DNA from: Candolleomyces eurysporus
Lineage: Eukaryota; Basidiomycota; Agaricomycetes; Agaricales; Psathyrellaceae
Direction: 5' to 3'
Length of the DNA stretch: 64,000 nucleotides
Assembly: GCA_027579435.1 (NCBI GenBank)
Contig: JANBPK010000854.1
Span: forward strand, 1-64,000
Below are positions 20,910 to 31,862 of this stretch, in pieces (the first letter of the stretch is position 1; each line of letters opens with the position of its first letter). The notes beneath the pieces were generated by a model. The model was given only the letters and a program-made list of their open reading frames with translations. It did not search any database and was not told where the DNA came from. The translations under genes and the position numbers were made by a program.

Positions 20910-22432
20910 ATGTCATTCCCAAGCTCTGACGGGTAAGTCGGAATGACCTGCTGAGAGGGCACTTTTGGCTCCACCGACTTTGATCTGATATACTGCACAT
21001 ATTCCTACCGACAGCCCTGGGCCGCCCATGAATGCCAGCGAAGAGCAGCTGAGGCTGCTTTCACAACACAGCAGCGGTTTTCCAAGTTATTCTGCCACTG
21101 CGTCAGGCCACAGTCTTTCCAACAGCCAAAGTAAGCCAAGTAAGCCGCCTTTGTCGGTATCTTTGCATCAACGTTAGAGAGCTGGAGCGAGTCTCTTTTA
21201 GGCAGGAGCAAGCTTCCCCCGCGGTACACGCCAGGAATTATCGACGAATCCGGCCCTTCGCCTCAATTTAACAGACTCTATCCGGTCCTCAACGCGCAGA
21301 TCGGCCAAACCAAACCCCAATCCAGACCCGGCATTGGACCCAAGGGCCGGTATCTCTTTGTGTTTATACTGGGCGGACTCATCGCCTGGTTTGCTCAGGA
21401 TGTGTGGGCCATGTCCGTCTTAAACCCTAGTGCCGTCGAGAGGAGGAGACTCGGATGGGATAGGGACTACACTAAACATCTTGTACAGGTCTCCACCATG
21501 CAGGATATCACAGCCAAATGGGCTCGAGAAATAGAACAGCACGCTTCGGCTTTTGAAGCTATGCGTAAAGAACGGGCTGAGTGGGATAAGGCGCGTGCTC
21601 AATGGCAAGCCGAACAACGCGAGCACGAGCGTCTGCAAGAAGAACAAATGAAACTCGAGCTCGAGAGGCAGCGGCGGCAATTAGAGAAGGAGAAAGAGGA
21701 CGAGGAAAGGAAGAAGGCGGGGTTGAAGTGGCAGGACCCGCAGCCCGACGAACATTGCCTGCGATTTGGCACACGCAGGTACACGGCAAAACTCGAGAAC
21801 CTCCCGGAGGGGTACAACCGGATGAAGGCTTGTCACGAGACGCAAGCTTGGATCAACGGCCGATGGGTGCTTCCAACGCAGTGCGATGATGGAGTACGTC
21901 ACGGTGGACTACATTTCTTCGAGCTCACCGTACTCACGGCGATCTTTCAGAAACTTTGGGGCGGTGTGCACGGAACGTGGATCGTTGACTGGGATGAGGG
22001 CAGCTGCCATTCCTTCTTCCAAAATTTCCAAGACAAGGTACATTGGCTTGCCCCAGCTTGTCAGGATGATACTCTTGTTCCGACCATCTAATGAATTCTA
22101 TTCGATAGGGTTGCTCTGCTCAAGGCTCTGGAAAACGGGTACGTGGTTTGAGCCTCGAGTATTCCCCTCAATTGCTCATTGCTACTTGCAGAGGATTGAA
22201 TCGCAACTTCAGAACCTTCAACGCGGTGATGACGGAATGAGGATGTGTTCTTCTACCCCCGCTGATTTCCATGGCCTCCATTTCGAAGGTCCGCATTCGT
22301 GCGTTTCCTTGGTATGTCGCATTGTCACAACAAGCCTAGTTCATGTCACAGAGCCATGCTTATCGTTGAATCTTCCAGGGAAGAAATCGGTATGCAGGGT
22401 TGTGGTTCATCGAAGACGGCGTCTGCGCATGA
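20910..22432 (+). CDS. CC-B: coiled-coil membrane protein with Cys-rich C-terminal domain
   Basis: Best-preserved member of the CC family, with no N and a continuous frame. Exon 1 is MSFPSSDG. Exon 2 encodes PGPPMNASEEQLRLLSQHSS. Exon 3 encodes SKLPPRYTPGIIDESG, the helix YLFVFILGGLIAWFAQDVWAM, the coiled coil (EIEQHASAFEAMRKERAEW, LEEQMKLELERQRRQLEKEK-like heptads), and HCLRFGTRRYTAKLENLPEG with KACHETQAWINGRWVLPTQC. Later exons give LWGGVHGTWIVDWDEGSC, GCSAQGSGKR, RIESQLQNLQRGDDGMRMC and GLWFIEDGVCA before TGA. Introns are 50-70 bases, GT-AG. Probably a type II membrane protein with the coiled coil and Cys domain on one side of the membrane; the side is not evident. Confidence 0.82.
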
Positions 22433-22548
22433 TGTCCGAAGCCACTTCCGCCTGAATCGCGATTGGTTATCGATTTTTCTACATGAAAACATGAACATGA
22501 GACGAGATTTGTTCCGTACAAGTATATTAACATGTGGGCATTCTGCCA

Positions 22549-23170
22549 CTAATACCAGTTCTCGCGACATATGATGCATACTTCCTCGACGTCCTTCCTG
22601 GGGAATGAAAGAGACCGGAGGGTGGAAAGAGTAGGAAGTCCCGTGATTCCGTACTCCTTAGCAAGCCGTTTGGATTCTGCAGTAGTGACTGCAAACTGAA
22701 GCTCCTTGGCTTGCGCCAATAAATTCCTCATGACTACGGTAAGGGAGAGAATGCGGGTTGTGGACGGAAATGGCAGCGGGACTTGCACAGACCGTGGAAT
22801 GCTTGGAACGGCTGAGAGGGACAGAGATGACAGGTGCATTGCTGCTGGGTGCTTGAAGTCCAGTGATTTTACACATGCGGCAAAGTGAGAGTCCGTTGTA
22901 GCCTTTCAAACGCATTCTCATACTTATGGCCGGAATGTCACCAAAGCGAATGATCATGTACACTTGGAGCCGGAATTGTTCCAGTGTTTGTTGATCAAGG
23001 CATCGAACACTGTGAGCAAGTCCCAAAAACCCCTCGATGGCGGGCCAGAAAAAGGAGTCAAAGTCCTTTGGGTTTTGGGGCCCGGGATAACGCCAATGCA
23101 CAAAATTTGTCGCGCCCAGAAGTGAATCTCGGGTGGAAGGTTTTAGTTGTAGATCAAAAGCGGCCAGCAT
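22549..23170 (-). mobile_element. Plavaka-like (CACTA superfamily) transposase fragment
   Basis: The minus strand encodes FGDIPAISMRMRLKGYNGLS followed by LCRMCKITGLQAPSS, then VISVPLSRSKH, LPYRSHEEF and, after a small frame change, AKEYGITGLPTLSTLRSLSF. This order is the hallmark of the large Plavaka-type transposases abundant in Agaricomycetes (FGDIPAISMxMRMKGHNG, CRMC, YVPLDR, GIKGxPxLSxLxSLxFP). Only about 200 residues remain of a protein normally near 1,000, and I see no terminal inverted repeats next to it. A dead insertion that lies between CC-B and TM4. Confidence 0.8.
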
Positions 23171-23279
23171 GTTTTCCTCCGGCGTTGAAAACGAACATTT
23201 TTGCCATCCATTTAAGGGCCAAGTTTTTGACAGTGTAAAGCGACCTGTGTGTAGCCATCGTAATCATTGGCTTCACTAC

Positions 23280-23498
23280 TGCCGAGAAGCAGACGGTGAG
23301 TAGCGACCACAATCAATTGTGCCGTACATTCATGGAAACAATTATTATCTGTTGAATCAATCAGTGGCCAGTTCATTGCCATGTCTTACCGGGGGGCTAA
23401 TGCTGTGCAGGCTCAACAGCAACGTGGGCGCTGTATGCAGCAACAAGTATTATATATGTATAAAGTCGAAGTGCTCTTGAAATAAGCTTGCCTTCCCA
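23280..23498 (+). promoter_or_regulatory. TM4 promoter block
   Basis: Diverged version of the shared TM flank: GTGAGTAGCGACCACAATC, CAATTGTGCCGTACATTC, TTCATTGCCATG, and a TATATATGTATAAAG element about 40 bases before the ATG. Confidence 0.45.
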
Positions 23499-26147
23499 AT
23501 GGCCACCGCTACCCAATACGAAAAGCTCGATCTCTTCCCAGGCACCGTTACCAGTAGAAAGCGGCGAATATCAGGATGCAAATGCATGCTCCTTGCCTTT
23601 GGCATTCTCATCTTCCTCCTTGTCTCAATGGGCATAACTCAATTCGTGTCCAGCGTATTGCCTGGCGTGCGAGAACCTCACAATCTTTTGTACGAGAACA
23701 AGACTTTGGCGGAGGTCAAAAACATGTCTACTGTCGTGCGCCCATTGGTGGATAGGGATCAGAGGTTCGATGTTGTCGCGACTGTCTGGGTTCGGACGCT
23801 TGACCCACGTTGGGATCGTGCATCCGAGAGGCACGACTGGATGCATGGAGAAGATCACATATTCTCAGATACCGTGTTTCGTGGGGTGACGCTCATGGAC
23901 GAGCACATCCATACGAAAATTAATCTATCCATCCCGCTTGATACCTTGTAAGTTTTCGGTATCATGATTCCATATCTCCTAGATTGCTGAAATTCTTTTT
24001 AGTTCTAAAGCCGAAACCTTGGAAAACTTCGATATCAGAGCAAGCTTCAAACTGGTTCCTCAATCGCCCTCCCTACTTGACCACATCACAAAGTTCACAA
24101 GCTGGGTTCCCGCAACGGTCGTACTACCCGAAATCAGCCCAGAGACCTATGCTCGAAAAATGAAGGGCGATTTCTCCCCTCCAGAATCGCTTGAAGATTT
24201 GAAGAACGCCGCTCTCGAGGCGTTTGCCATCTCGGCACCGCTGATTGACTTCCATCCAATCAAGAGCGCCTGTGAATGGGAGCGCAAGGAGGAGGACGAT
24301 GCACCGCTACTTGAAGCCCCGGCACTTGTAACATCGACGAAGGGAAAGTCGCCATTGCACAACCATCCTTACGTCGTCACAAGGTACATTTCTTATTTTA
24401 CTGATCTTTCCCAATTCGTTGCTAATTCAGGCTTCCATTCACATTGCCTAAGAACGGACCTCCGAGTTGTGCGAATGGACAAGATTTACAACAAAAAGGC
24501 GTACGATGCATACCATAATCGACTTCGTTTGGATGGTGTACGAGTCCCAATGCTTGACGCCGAAGCAAGCTATTCTGATACAAACACTTCTTTTGCTAGG
24601 TTGCCAACGGGTGCATTAGGGTAGGAGGTGTTCTGAAAGATGGAAGGAAGTGCATTCGTCAATTTGAGAGTCGAGCAAACTGTGAAACACGGATTGAGCT
24701 GGAAATACCTGACGAAAAGACAAGCACACCTCAAAAGCAAGTGGCTTATGCCCCTTTTCTCTTTGTGAATAGACGTTCCTGGGGCCCTTTGGTACGTTCA
24801 ATCTTGCATGACGGTGGCATTTTTAACTCATCAGCTCCGCAACTCGGCGTTTTAGGACGTCATCCCGATGCCGGTTAATCGAGAAAGATGTCCCGAAGGA
24901 TCCGTTCCAGGTTCGTTCCTTTCCACGCTGTGCATCTTCTTTTTGCTGATTTCTGTTCGCAAGAAACCCCCCAATTTATGCACGTAACATGGAATCTGGC
25001 GTATTCAGGTAGCACAGCAGACAAGCTTTTTCTAGCTGACGTATTGGGTGATGCGGACACATTCAATACAACGGATACCGAGTTCNAAAAAGGTCAAAGC
25101 TCAGGAAGCCATAGAGATCACACGTCAGTGATTTCCCTTTTCTCGATCTTTATATGTCCTTACTGAAGAACACGGAAACACTAGAACGAGTCCACGGCCA
25201 TAAACATTCGACTAGCAACCGCATCGGGAGAATGCTCATATTCAATGGGATCTGGTATGCCCGTCAAATCATCGTCACTTGATCCAATAGAGTAACTGAC
25301 GACCCTTTTTTGGAGGGCGATAATCAACTTTATCCGCCTCAATTTGCAGTTCCACTATTGGTACACCCGCTCGACGACGGTTGGAATCAGCATCGTCGGG
25401 TCCCCGCTCATGGCCTTGTCCTTCTTTCTCTACTTCGGACTTGACCTCTGGGAGCAAAAAGCGTTTAGAGAGGGTAAACCACTCCTTTCGTCTGTATACG
25501 TACTTTCGATGGGCGTGTACTGGTACATTCTGACTGCGAGTATTATCTTACGAACGGTGTTAAGGTTGGAGGGTACCAATGCGTTCCCATACGTGACGTT
25601 GATGCCGGCGTCGCATTCGGAGAGGGCAAGTGCAAGGTTGGAGACGAAGGGGAGGTGGTGGTGGATTATCGGGGTGTGTTTACATCCGCAATCACTTTCA
25701 TTCTTGCCTTTCCNAAACTCATCTCTGCAATAGATCCTCATAGGGGTATTCACCTTCAATTTTATCGGCACCCTACGCGACCTCCCCATCATATCCCGCC
25801 TTGGTCCAGCCCCTGACCCCGTCCCAGCCGACGTCGTCATTGCAAAGGCGATCGCAAACTACCTCGCCAATCCACTTTTCCTTTCNGGTACTATCTTCCA
25901 AGTGGTATTGAATTACANATCCAAGACGTTNGCAGGGGGGTANAAATTGGCTATTTGGATGCGCTTGGTGTTGTNTCTAATTGGNTTGGTGGATTATATT
26001 CCATGGCTAGCATGGAGAGNTGGAGGGCTTAGNGATCCCTTTTCGCTCGAGGAAGCTGTGCGTTTGGGGTGGATTATNGTGTTTGCGGTGCAGGGCCTGC
26101 TGTATATGAGGGTTGAGCAGGATGTCGAGGATAAGGATACGAGCTGA
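23499..26147 (+). CDS. TM4: multi-pass membrane protein, most diverged paralogue
   Basis: Same nine-exon plan as TM1-TM3: MATATQYEKLDLFPG, KRRISGCKC, helix MLLAFGILIFLLVSMGIT, FDVVATVWVRTLDPR with a two-residue insertion (RWDRASER), SKAETLENFDIRASFKL, a short acidic loop (KEEDDAPLLEAPAL), RTDLRVVRMDKIYNKKAYDA, HYWYTRSTTVGISIVGSPL and a C-terminal EQDVEDKDTS. The N at 25086 is an extra base (without it the exon reads EFKKVKAQEA and reaches a gtcagt donor). The last exon (25735-26147) has about ten Ns, so integrity there cannot be judged. The greater divergence and separate location suggest an older duplication. Confidence 0.7.
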
Positions 26148-26169
26148 AAGGATATGATTAATCGTGTTA

Positions 26170-26830
26170 GTAGCTTGGATACCCTGTCTATTANAATGCA
26201 TTTTCTGATACTGGACCTCTCAATCCGCGATGTGTATACTTCTTGTCTTNCTGACAAACCAGCTTGAACATGTTTTCAACCAGCAGTATTCGATCGAGCA
26301 NTGGCCTTGCCCTCAATCCTCTCCTTCCAGTCGAAGTTACNNCAANGCNNNAANNNGGTCGTCGAAGCCGGATGGACGTTCTGCAAAATAGTGGGCCACT
26401 TCAGTGCTTGGGAAGCTCCGAGCCGCAGAATCGCGGAGATAGTCGTTATNACTGCCGAGAGANCCTGGATGCAAAAGTGCATAAAGGCTCCTTCCTTTGA
26501 ACATCGAAGATCCAAAACGGCATCATTGAGGAACAAGGAATGGGGGGCGANTTGTCTGCAACATGAGGTTTTCGTGAGGATGANACAGANGGCAGAGGCA
26601 AGCCAATAAAGACNAAGAGNGAAAGATTCATCTGAAGGCTCGTGGAAAAGGCACGCCAAGAATTGACCAGCTCGACAGAGGTAATGATATTCTTNAGTCT
26701 GTCGGCGGAATAAGGGTCGACGGTCGCTTGGGCAATGGCACGCCTCGTGCCGATGATCATGTGCAAAATGGGGAGCTTTNATCTGCCAGTGATTCAGCCG
26801 CTGACCAGATACAGGCAACAGCCTCACGAG
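26170..26830 (-). pseudogene. NLR relic 5
   Basis: DNA from about 26215 (CCTCTCAATCCGCGATGTG, CTTGAACATGTTTTCAACC) matches the 3' ends of relics 1 and 3. The stretch near 26500-26560 corresponds to the VEDAxLHLRSS and LYHPTxN coding region (CATCGAAGATCCAAAACGG on plus). Many Ns and several frame breaks. It is tail-to-tail with TM4, as relics 1-3 are with TM1-TM3. Confidence 0.55.
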
Positions 26831-26857
26831 CCGATGGACGGGTTTGAAGAGGCGTCT

Positions 26858-27180
26858 TCAGCTACAGTAGTCATCAAGGGACATCAAGAGCATAAAGGCT
26901 TTGACCATCCCTATGGCGCGGGATAGCAGACGTAGACGACCTTGGAGATCGCCAAGCGTCCGAGAGGTAACCTGAGTGCGTACTACTTTTTGCAAACATA
27001 GGTAATCCTGCCCGGGTTTTTGAGATCGTAAGCAATGTTTACAATGCGGCATCTTCAAGAGGACGCTAATTGGTTCCTTGAGGGTTTCGAGGCAGGCTAA
27101 AACTAGTCTAAATTGGGNGTCTGATAGCTCCTGCTAAGTTTGCATCTCTACGAAAGACAGGGTACTTNCATCCTCAAGAT
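26858..27180 (-). pseudogene. fragment of an unidentified gene, related to 12780-12940
   Basis: The minus strand reads FRLVLACLETLKEPISVLLK and then MPHCKHCLRSQKPGQ. The first part matches FELALACLETIN in the 12.8 kb region. CxxC spacing (CKHC) is visible. I do not recognise the family. Both copies adjoin NLR relics that follow a TM gene, so this piece belongs to the duplicated unit. Confidence 0.35.
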
Positions 27181-27674
27181 TACCTGGTTTGGCATTTTCC
27201 GAGTTGAAGCGATAGATAGGATGCGTAAATTGCCGACGGAGATCATGTGTGCCAGTCGTCGCGTCTGAGCGGGTCCGGTTGCAGAGTACCAAAGCTCCGT
27301 CATCAAGAGAACAGTAGAGAACAGTTCGACGTCCGGCTAAGCTGTCATCTTCAAAGCGCTACATCGCATAGTCTGGACCGCCGGCCTGATTTCCAGCAAT
27401 CTAAGAAACGATAGGCCNACTTCGCCCAATTCTCAAGTTCACGATTTTTGTTTAGTTGTGGAACATACAAACAAGTAATACCAAATTCAGTGGGCTGCGT
27501 TTATACAGCATCTTCAATGACGCACTTGCTCAGGTGGTGGTAGCACTCCATNACCAAACAAAAATCGTGGACGAAGATTTCNATGAAGTNGGTCTGTCAG
27601 CCCCAAACACGTACATACAACACCNCAAGCCAGCTTCGAGCTGCACAGCCATCAAACTTCCTTTCCCTCTTAGC
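27181..27674. other. spacer before CC-C
   Basis: No gene recognised. The last 80 bases resemble the CC-gene 5' flank (GCTGCACAGCCATCAAACTTCCTTTCCCTC), but the TATA element seen before CC-A and CC-B is not evident. Confidence 0.4.
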
Positions 27675-29276
27675 ATGCCATTCCCAAGCATCTACCGGTA
27701 AGTTGGAATGGCCTGCTGAGANAGACACGTCTGGATCTCTCTGATATACTGTTGCTCTGCGTGTATCATCACTAGCTTTGGTCCNGCCCCAGGCACCCAG
27801 GACGAGCAGCAGAGGCTGCTCCGGCAAGCNGACGGGGAGTNNGCAGGCTACTCTGCTACAGATGGGAATNGGNGTGNGTCNAGCGAGAGGAGCTTTGGCT
27901 CAGGGTCTGGTCAGAGCCCTCNTCGTNATNNCTTCNCTCGNTCGGGCAANAATGCTGCCTCCAGCAGTCAAGGTACGNNNTCGTCGTCGTCTTTCCCATN
28001 CTTTGGNGCGCTCAGGNGAATTTCNGGTAGTTGTGAGATACGATCCACTTCCCCCTCAGTACACATCAGNACCTATGGAAGGATGTAGCGGCTCCCCTCC
28101 TTTGGACAGCTCGACTCGGATCNCTAGCGCNCANACAGGCCAAACCCAACGCATCCGCAACTTTAAGATTGAAACTGAGCGCGGCTGGTATTGCTTTGCG
28201 GCCATGATGTTTGTACTGGGCATCCTCGTCGCCTGGTTCGCTCAGGATGTATGGGCTATGTCTATTCTTAATCCCAGTGCCATCGAGAAGAGAAGGCTCG
28301 GATGGGATAGGGACTACACTAAACATCTCGCACAGGTCTCCACCATGCAGGACATTACCGCCAAATGGGCTCGCGAAATTGAACAGCACGCCTCGGCTCT
28401 TGANGCNATGCGTAAAGAACGGGCTGAGTGGGATAAGGCGCGTGCTCAGTGGCAAGTCGAACACCGCGAACACGAGCGTCTGCAAGAAGAACAAATGAAA
28501 CTCGAGCTCGAGAGGCAGCGGCGGCAATTAGAGAAAGAGAAGGAAGACGAGGAAAAGAAGAAGGCAGGGTTGAAGTGGCAGGACCCGCAGCCCGACCAGC
28601 ATTGCCTGCGGTTTGGCACGCGCAGGTACACGGCNAAACTCGAGAACCTGCCTGAGGGGTACAATCGGGTTAAGGCTTGTCACGAGACACAAGCTTGGAT
28701 CAACGGCCGATGGTTGACTCCATCGCAGTGCGATGACAGAGTACGTGCGGTCTACGGATCTTCGAACTTACCTGACTCACGGCGATCTTGTTTAGAAAAT
28801 TTGGAGCGGTGTATACGGAACCTGGATCGTCGACTGGGATGAGGGCGGCTGCCACTCCTTCTTCCAAAATTTCCAAGACAAGGTACATTGNCTTGCCCCA
28901 GCTNGTCACGANGCTCTTGTTCCGANTATCTNATNAATTTCNTTTGATANNGGGNTGCACTGCTCAAGGCTCTGGAAAACGGGTACNTGGTTTGAGCCTT
29001 GAGTATTCCTCTCACTTGCTCATTGCTACTTGCAGAGGATTGAATCGCAACTTCAGAACCTTCAACGNGGTGATGACGGAATGAGGATGTGTTCTTCTAC
29101 CCCCGCTGATTTTCATGGCCTCCACTTCAAAGGTCCGCATTCGTGCGTTGCCTCGGTATGTCGCGTTGTCACCACATGCCTAGTTCGTGCCACAAAGCCA
29201 TACTGACCGTCGAATCTTCCAGGGGGGAAACCGGTATACAGGGTTATGGTTCATCGAAGACGGCGCCTGCGCATGA
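27675..29276 (+). CDS. CC-C: coiled-coil membrane protein with Cys-rich C-terminal domain (N-rich sequence)
   Basis: Starts MPFPSIYR at ATG 27675. The second exon area (27780-28000) is full of Ns and cannot be read reliably. From about 28150 the frame is clear: helix YCFAAMMFVLGILVAWFAQD, VWAMSILNPSAIEKRRLGWD, coiled coil with MRKERAEWDKARAQWQVEH and EKEKEDEEKKKAGLKW, then HCLRFGTRRYT, KACHETQAWINGRWLTPSQC. C-terminal exons (IWSGVYGTWIVDWDEGGC, RIESQLQNLQ, MRMCSSTPADFHGLHF) can be followed to a TGA at 29274-29276, although the last exon reads with altered residues (TGIQGYGSSKT in one frame). Whether it is functional cannot be decided with this many Ns. Confidence 0.6.
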
Positions 29277-29559
29277 TGTCCGAAGCCACCTCTGCCTATC
29301 TTGGGATTGGTTATCGATCTTTNATTTCTACATAAAAANATGAACATGAGATGAGATTTGTTCNGTGCAAGTANATTAACACGCGGGCATTCTGCCAATG
29401 ATACCACTTCTTGCGACATANGATGCATACTTTCTCGATGTCNCTNCTCCTGACGACCCANNGNCTCGAACNNCNTCTCAACCATNAGCGTGTTTTCGCT
29501 TCTCATTNCCAANNNAGAGTACGTANCNNGTGAAAGAGCNCCCCTTGATTCAGGTGAGN

Positions 29560-30290
29560 TGCCTTCAATNCCCGAAAGATGNAGTCAAATCTGNGGAGGC
29601 GATGTTTGCACATTTTCTATAGAAGCCCTGCCACAGAAGGGCTGTCGTTGCCAATGGTTGCTGAACTAGTCTNGANACAAGAGATGCTTCCACCGAGGAT
29701 NNANGANNNNNNNANGATGCGTCTTAACGAAAGCTGCNAAGTCCGAAGANGAGTTGTTGATGACGTTTGNAGTAGNATGGTACAAAGGATCGAGGAGGTA
29801 NAATAAGNNCAAGTCCTTGAGGAAGCAAGCCACGAGNTTAATAAAANGCAACGTGATANAAGAANCNATAGTTCCGCGGCNAACCGGGCTCCCGAGGACC
29901 ATCGAAGATATTGAGGGCCTNNCTNNGGTTTCTCTCACAAAACGCGATTGAGCTGCTGGTANGTCTTCGAGCACCTCAACGAAGGTAGCCCATTTTGCTG
30001 ATGNACTTGACCGTAATATTTNTCGGTGGAGCTCGTGCAGACGNGGAGGAAGGGGNACGGGCANGCAAGTTCTGGAGTGAGACTGGCGAGAAGTTCATGC
30101 ATTCGTTCATTAGTNCGAGAGATAACAGTAGAAGCAAAGAGTATATGCCTCCAGCNCTCGGGACGTCCTCNAGANGAATTTAAACGCGGGTTANAGCGCA
30201 GATCTGTGTNGCTCTCCAACGTCGTCGAGACCGTCCCTTGGAAATCAGGNTGNAAATCGTGGCTGTGAACGCGCCTATTGCAGCGCCGAG
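29560..30290 (-). pseudogene. NLR relic 6
   Basis: The minus strand near 29666-29974 gives LVACFLKDL and YLLDPLYH, matching relic 4 (VACFLKDLSSNLFYLLD) and the LYHPTxN motif. Around 29960-30110 it matches the LHELYRQIL region (GGAGCTCGTGCAGAC on plus). Dense Ns. It lies head-to-head with CC-D, repeating the arrangement of relic 4 with CC-B and NLR2 with CC-A. Confidence 0.55.
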
Positions 30291-30361
30291 CCACGCGTTG
30301 TCGGNTAGTTAAGCCAGCCCCTTCAGCTGCACAGCCATCAACCCTCCTATCCTCTCCCACC

Positions 30362-31862
30362 ATGCCATTCCAGAGCTCCAACCGGTAAGTCGGAATGGCT
30401 TGCTGAGATAGGCACTTTTGGCTNAATCGACTCTAATCCGATATACTGTGCGTATTCCGACCGNTAGGCCTGGGCCACCCACGAATGCNCNCGAAGAGCA
30501 GCAGGGGCTNCTTCCNCAACACAGCAGCGGGTTTCCAGGTTANTCTGCCACTGCGTCGGGCCACAGTCATTCCAACAGCCAAGGTAAGCCGCNTTCGTCG
30601 GTATCCTNGCATCTTTCAGAGAGCTGGATTGAGTCTCTTGTAGGCACGAGGAGCGACCTCCCGCCGCGATACACGCCAGGAATTGTAGACGAATCTGGCC
30701 CTTCGCTCCCGTTTAACAGGACGGGTCCGATCCTCAACGCGCAGACCGGCCAAACTAAATCCCAATTCAGACTTGACATTGGCCGGTATCTCTTTGTGTT
30801 TATACTGGGCGGACTCATCGCCTGGTTTGCTCAGGATGTGTGGGCCATGTCCGTCCTAAACCCCAGTGCCATCGAGAGGAGGAGACTCGGATGGGATAGG
30901 GACTACACTAAGCACCTTGCACAGGTCTCCGCCATGCAGGATATCACCGCCAAATGGTCTCGAGAAATTGAACAACACGCTTCGATTCTTGAAGCTATGC
31001 GTAAAGAACGGGGGGAGTGGGATAAGGCACGTGCTCAGTGGCAGACCGACCAACGCGAACACGAGCGTCTGCAAGAAGAACAAATGAAACTCGAGCTCGA
31101 GAGGCAGCGGCGGGAATTAGAGAAGGAGAAAGAAGACGAGGAAAAGAAGAAGGCAGGGTTGAAGTGGCAGGAGCCGCAGCCCGAGCAGCATTGCCTGCGG
31201 TTTGGTACGCGCAGGTACACGGCACAACTCGAGAACCTCCCGGAGGGGTACAATCGGATGAAAGCTTGCCACGAGACGCAAGCTTGGATCAACGGCCGAT
31301 GGGTGAATCCAATGGAGTGCAATGATGGGGTACGTGCGGTCACTGGTCCTTCGAATCCAATTTACTCATGGTGATCTTGACTAGGGACTTTGGGGCGGTG
31401 TACACGGTACGTGGATCGTCGACTGGGACGAGGGTGGCTGCCGCTCCTTCTTCCAAGACTTCAAAGACAAGGTATATTGATTTGCTCCAGCTTGAAATAC
31501 TACCGGTTCGGATTGTCTAATGGATTCCCTTTGACAGGGTTGCTCCGCTCAAGGTTCTGGGAAACGAGTACGTGAGCTGCCCATTGAGTTCTCCCTTCAC
31601 CTACTCATTGATACTGGTAGAGGATCGAATCACAGCTACAAAACCTACGATATGGTGATGACGGGATGAGGATGTGTTCTTCCACTCCCGCTGATTTCCA
31701 TGGCCTCCATTTCCAAGGTCCGCATTCGTGCGTTTACTGGGTACGTCGCGTTCTCGTTGCGAGCCTGTTTCACGTCACAAAGCCGTACTGACCGTTTTTA
31801 TCCTCCAGGGAAAATACGGCTATTGGGGGTTGTGGTTCATCGAAGACGGTTCCTGCGCATAA
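30362..31862 (+). CDS. CC-D: coiled-coil membrane protein with Cys-rich C-terminal domain
   Basis: Exon 1 MPFQSSNR; exon 2 (with Ns) PGPPTN and SGFPGYSATASGHSHSN-like; exon 3 SDLPPRYTPGIVDESGPSL, GPILNAQTGQTKSQF, helix YLFVFILGGLIAWFAQDVWAM, coiled coil (AMRKERGEWDKARAQWQTD, LELERQRRELEKEKEDEE), HCLRFGTRRYTAQLENLPEG, KACHETQAWINGRWVNPMEC. Following exons: GLWGGVHGTWIVDWDEGGC, SFFQDFKDKGCSAQGSGKR, RIESQLQNLRYGDDGMRMC, SSTPADFHGLHFQGPHSC, GKYGYWGLWFIEDGSCA then TAA at 31860-31862. The final part is the cleanest of the family and defines the Cys positions. It lies upstream of, and converges on, NLR3. Confidence 0.8.
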
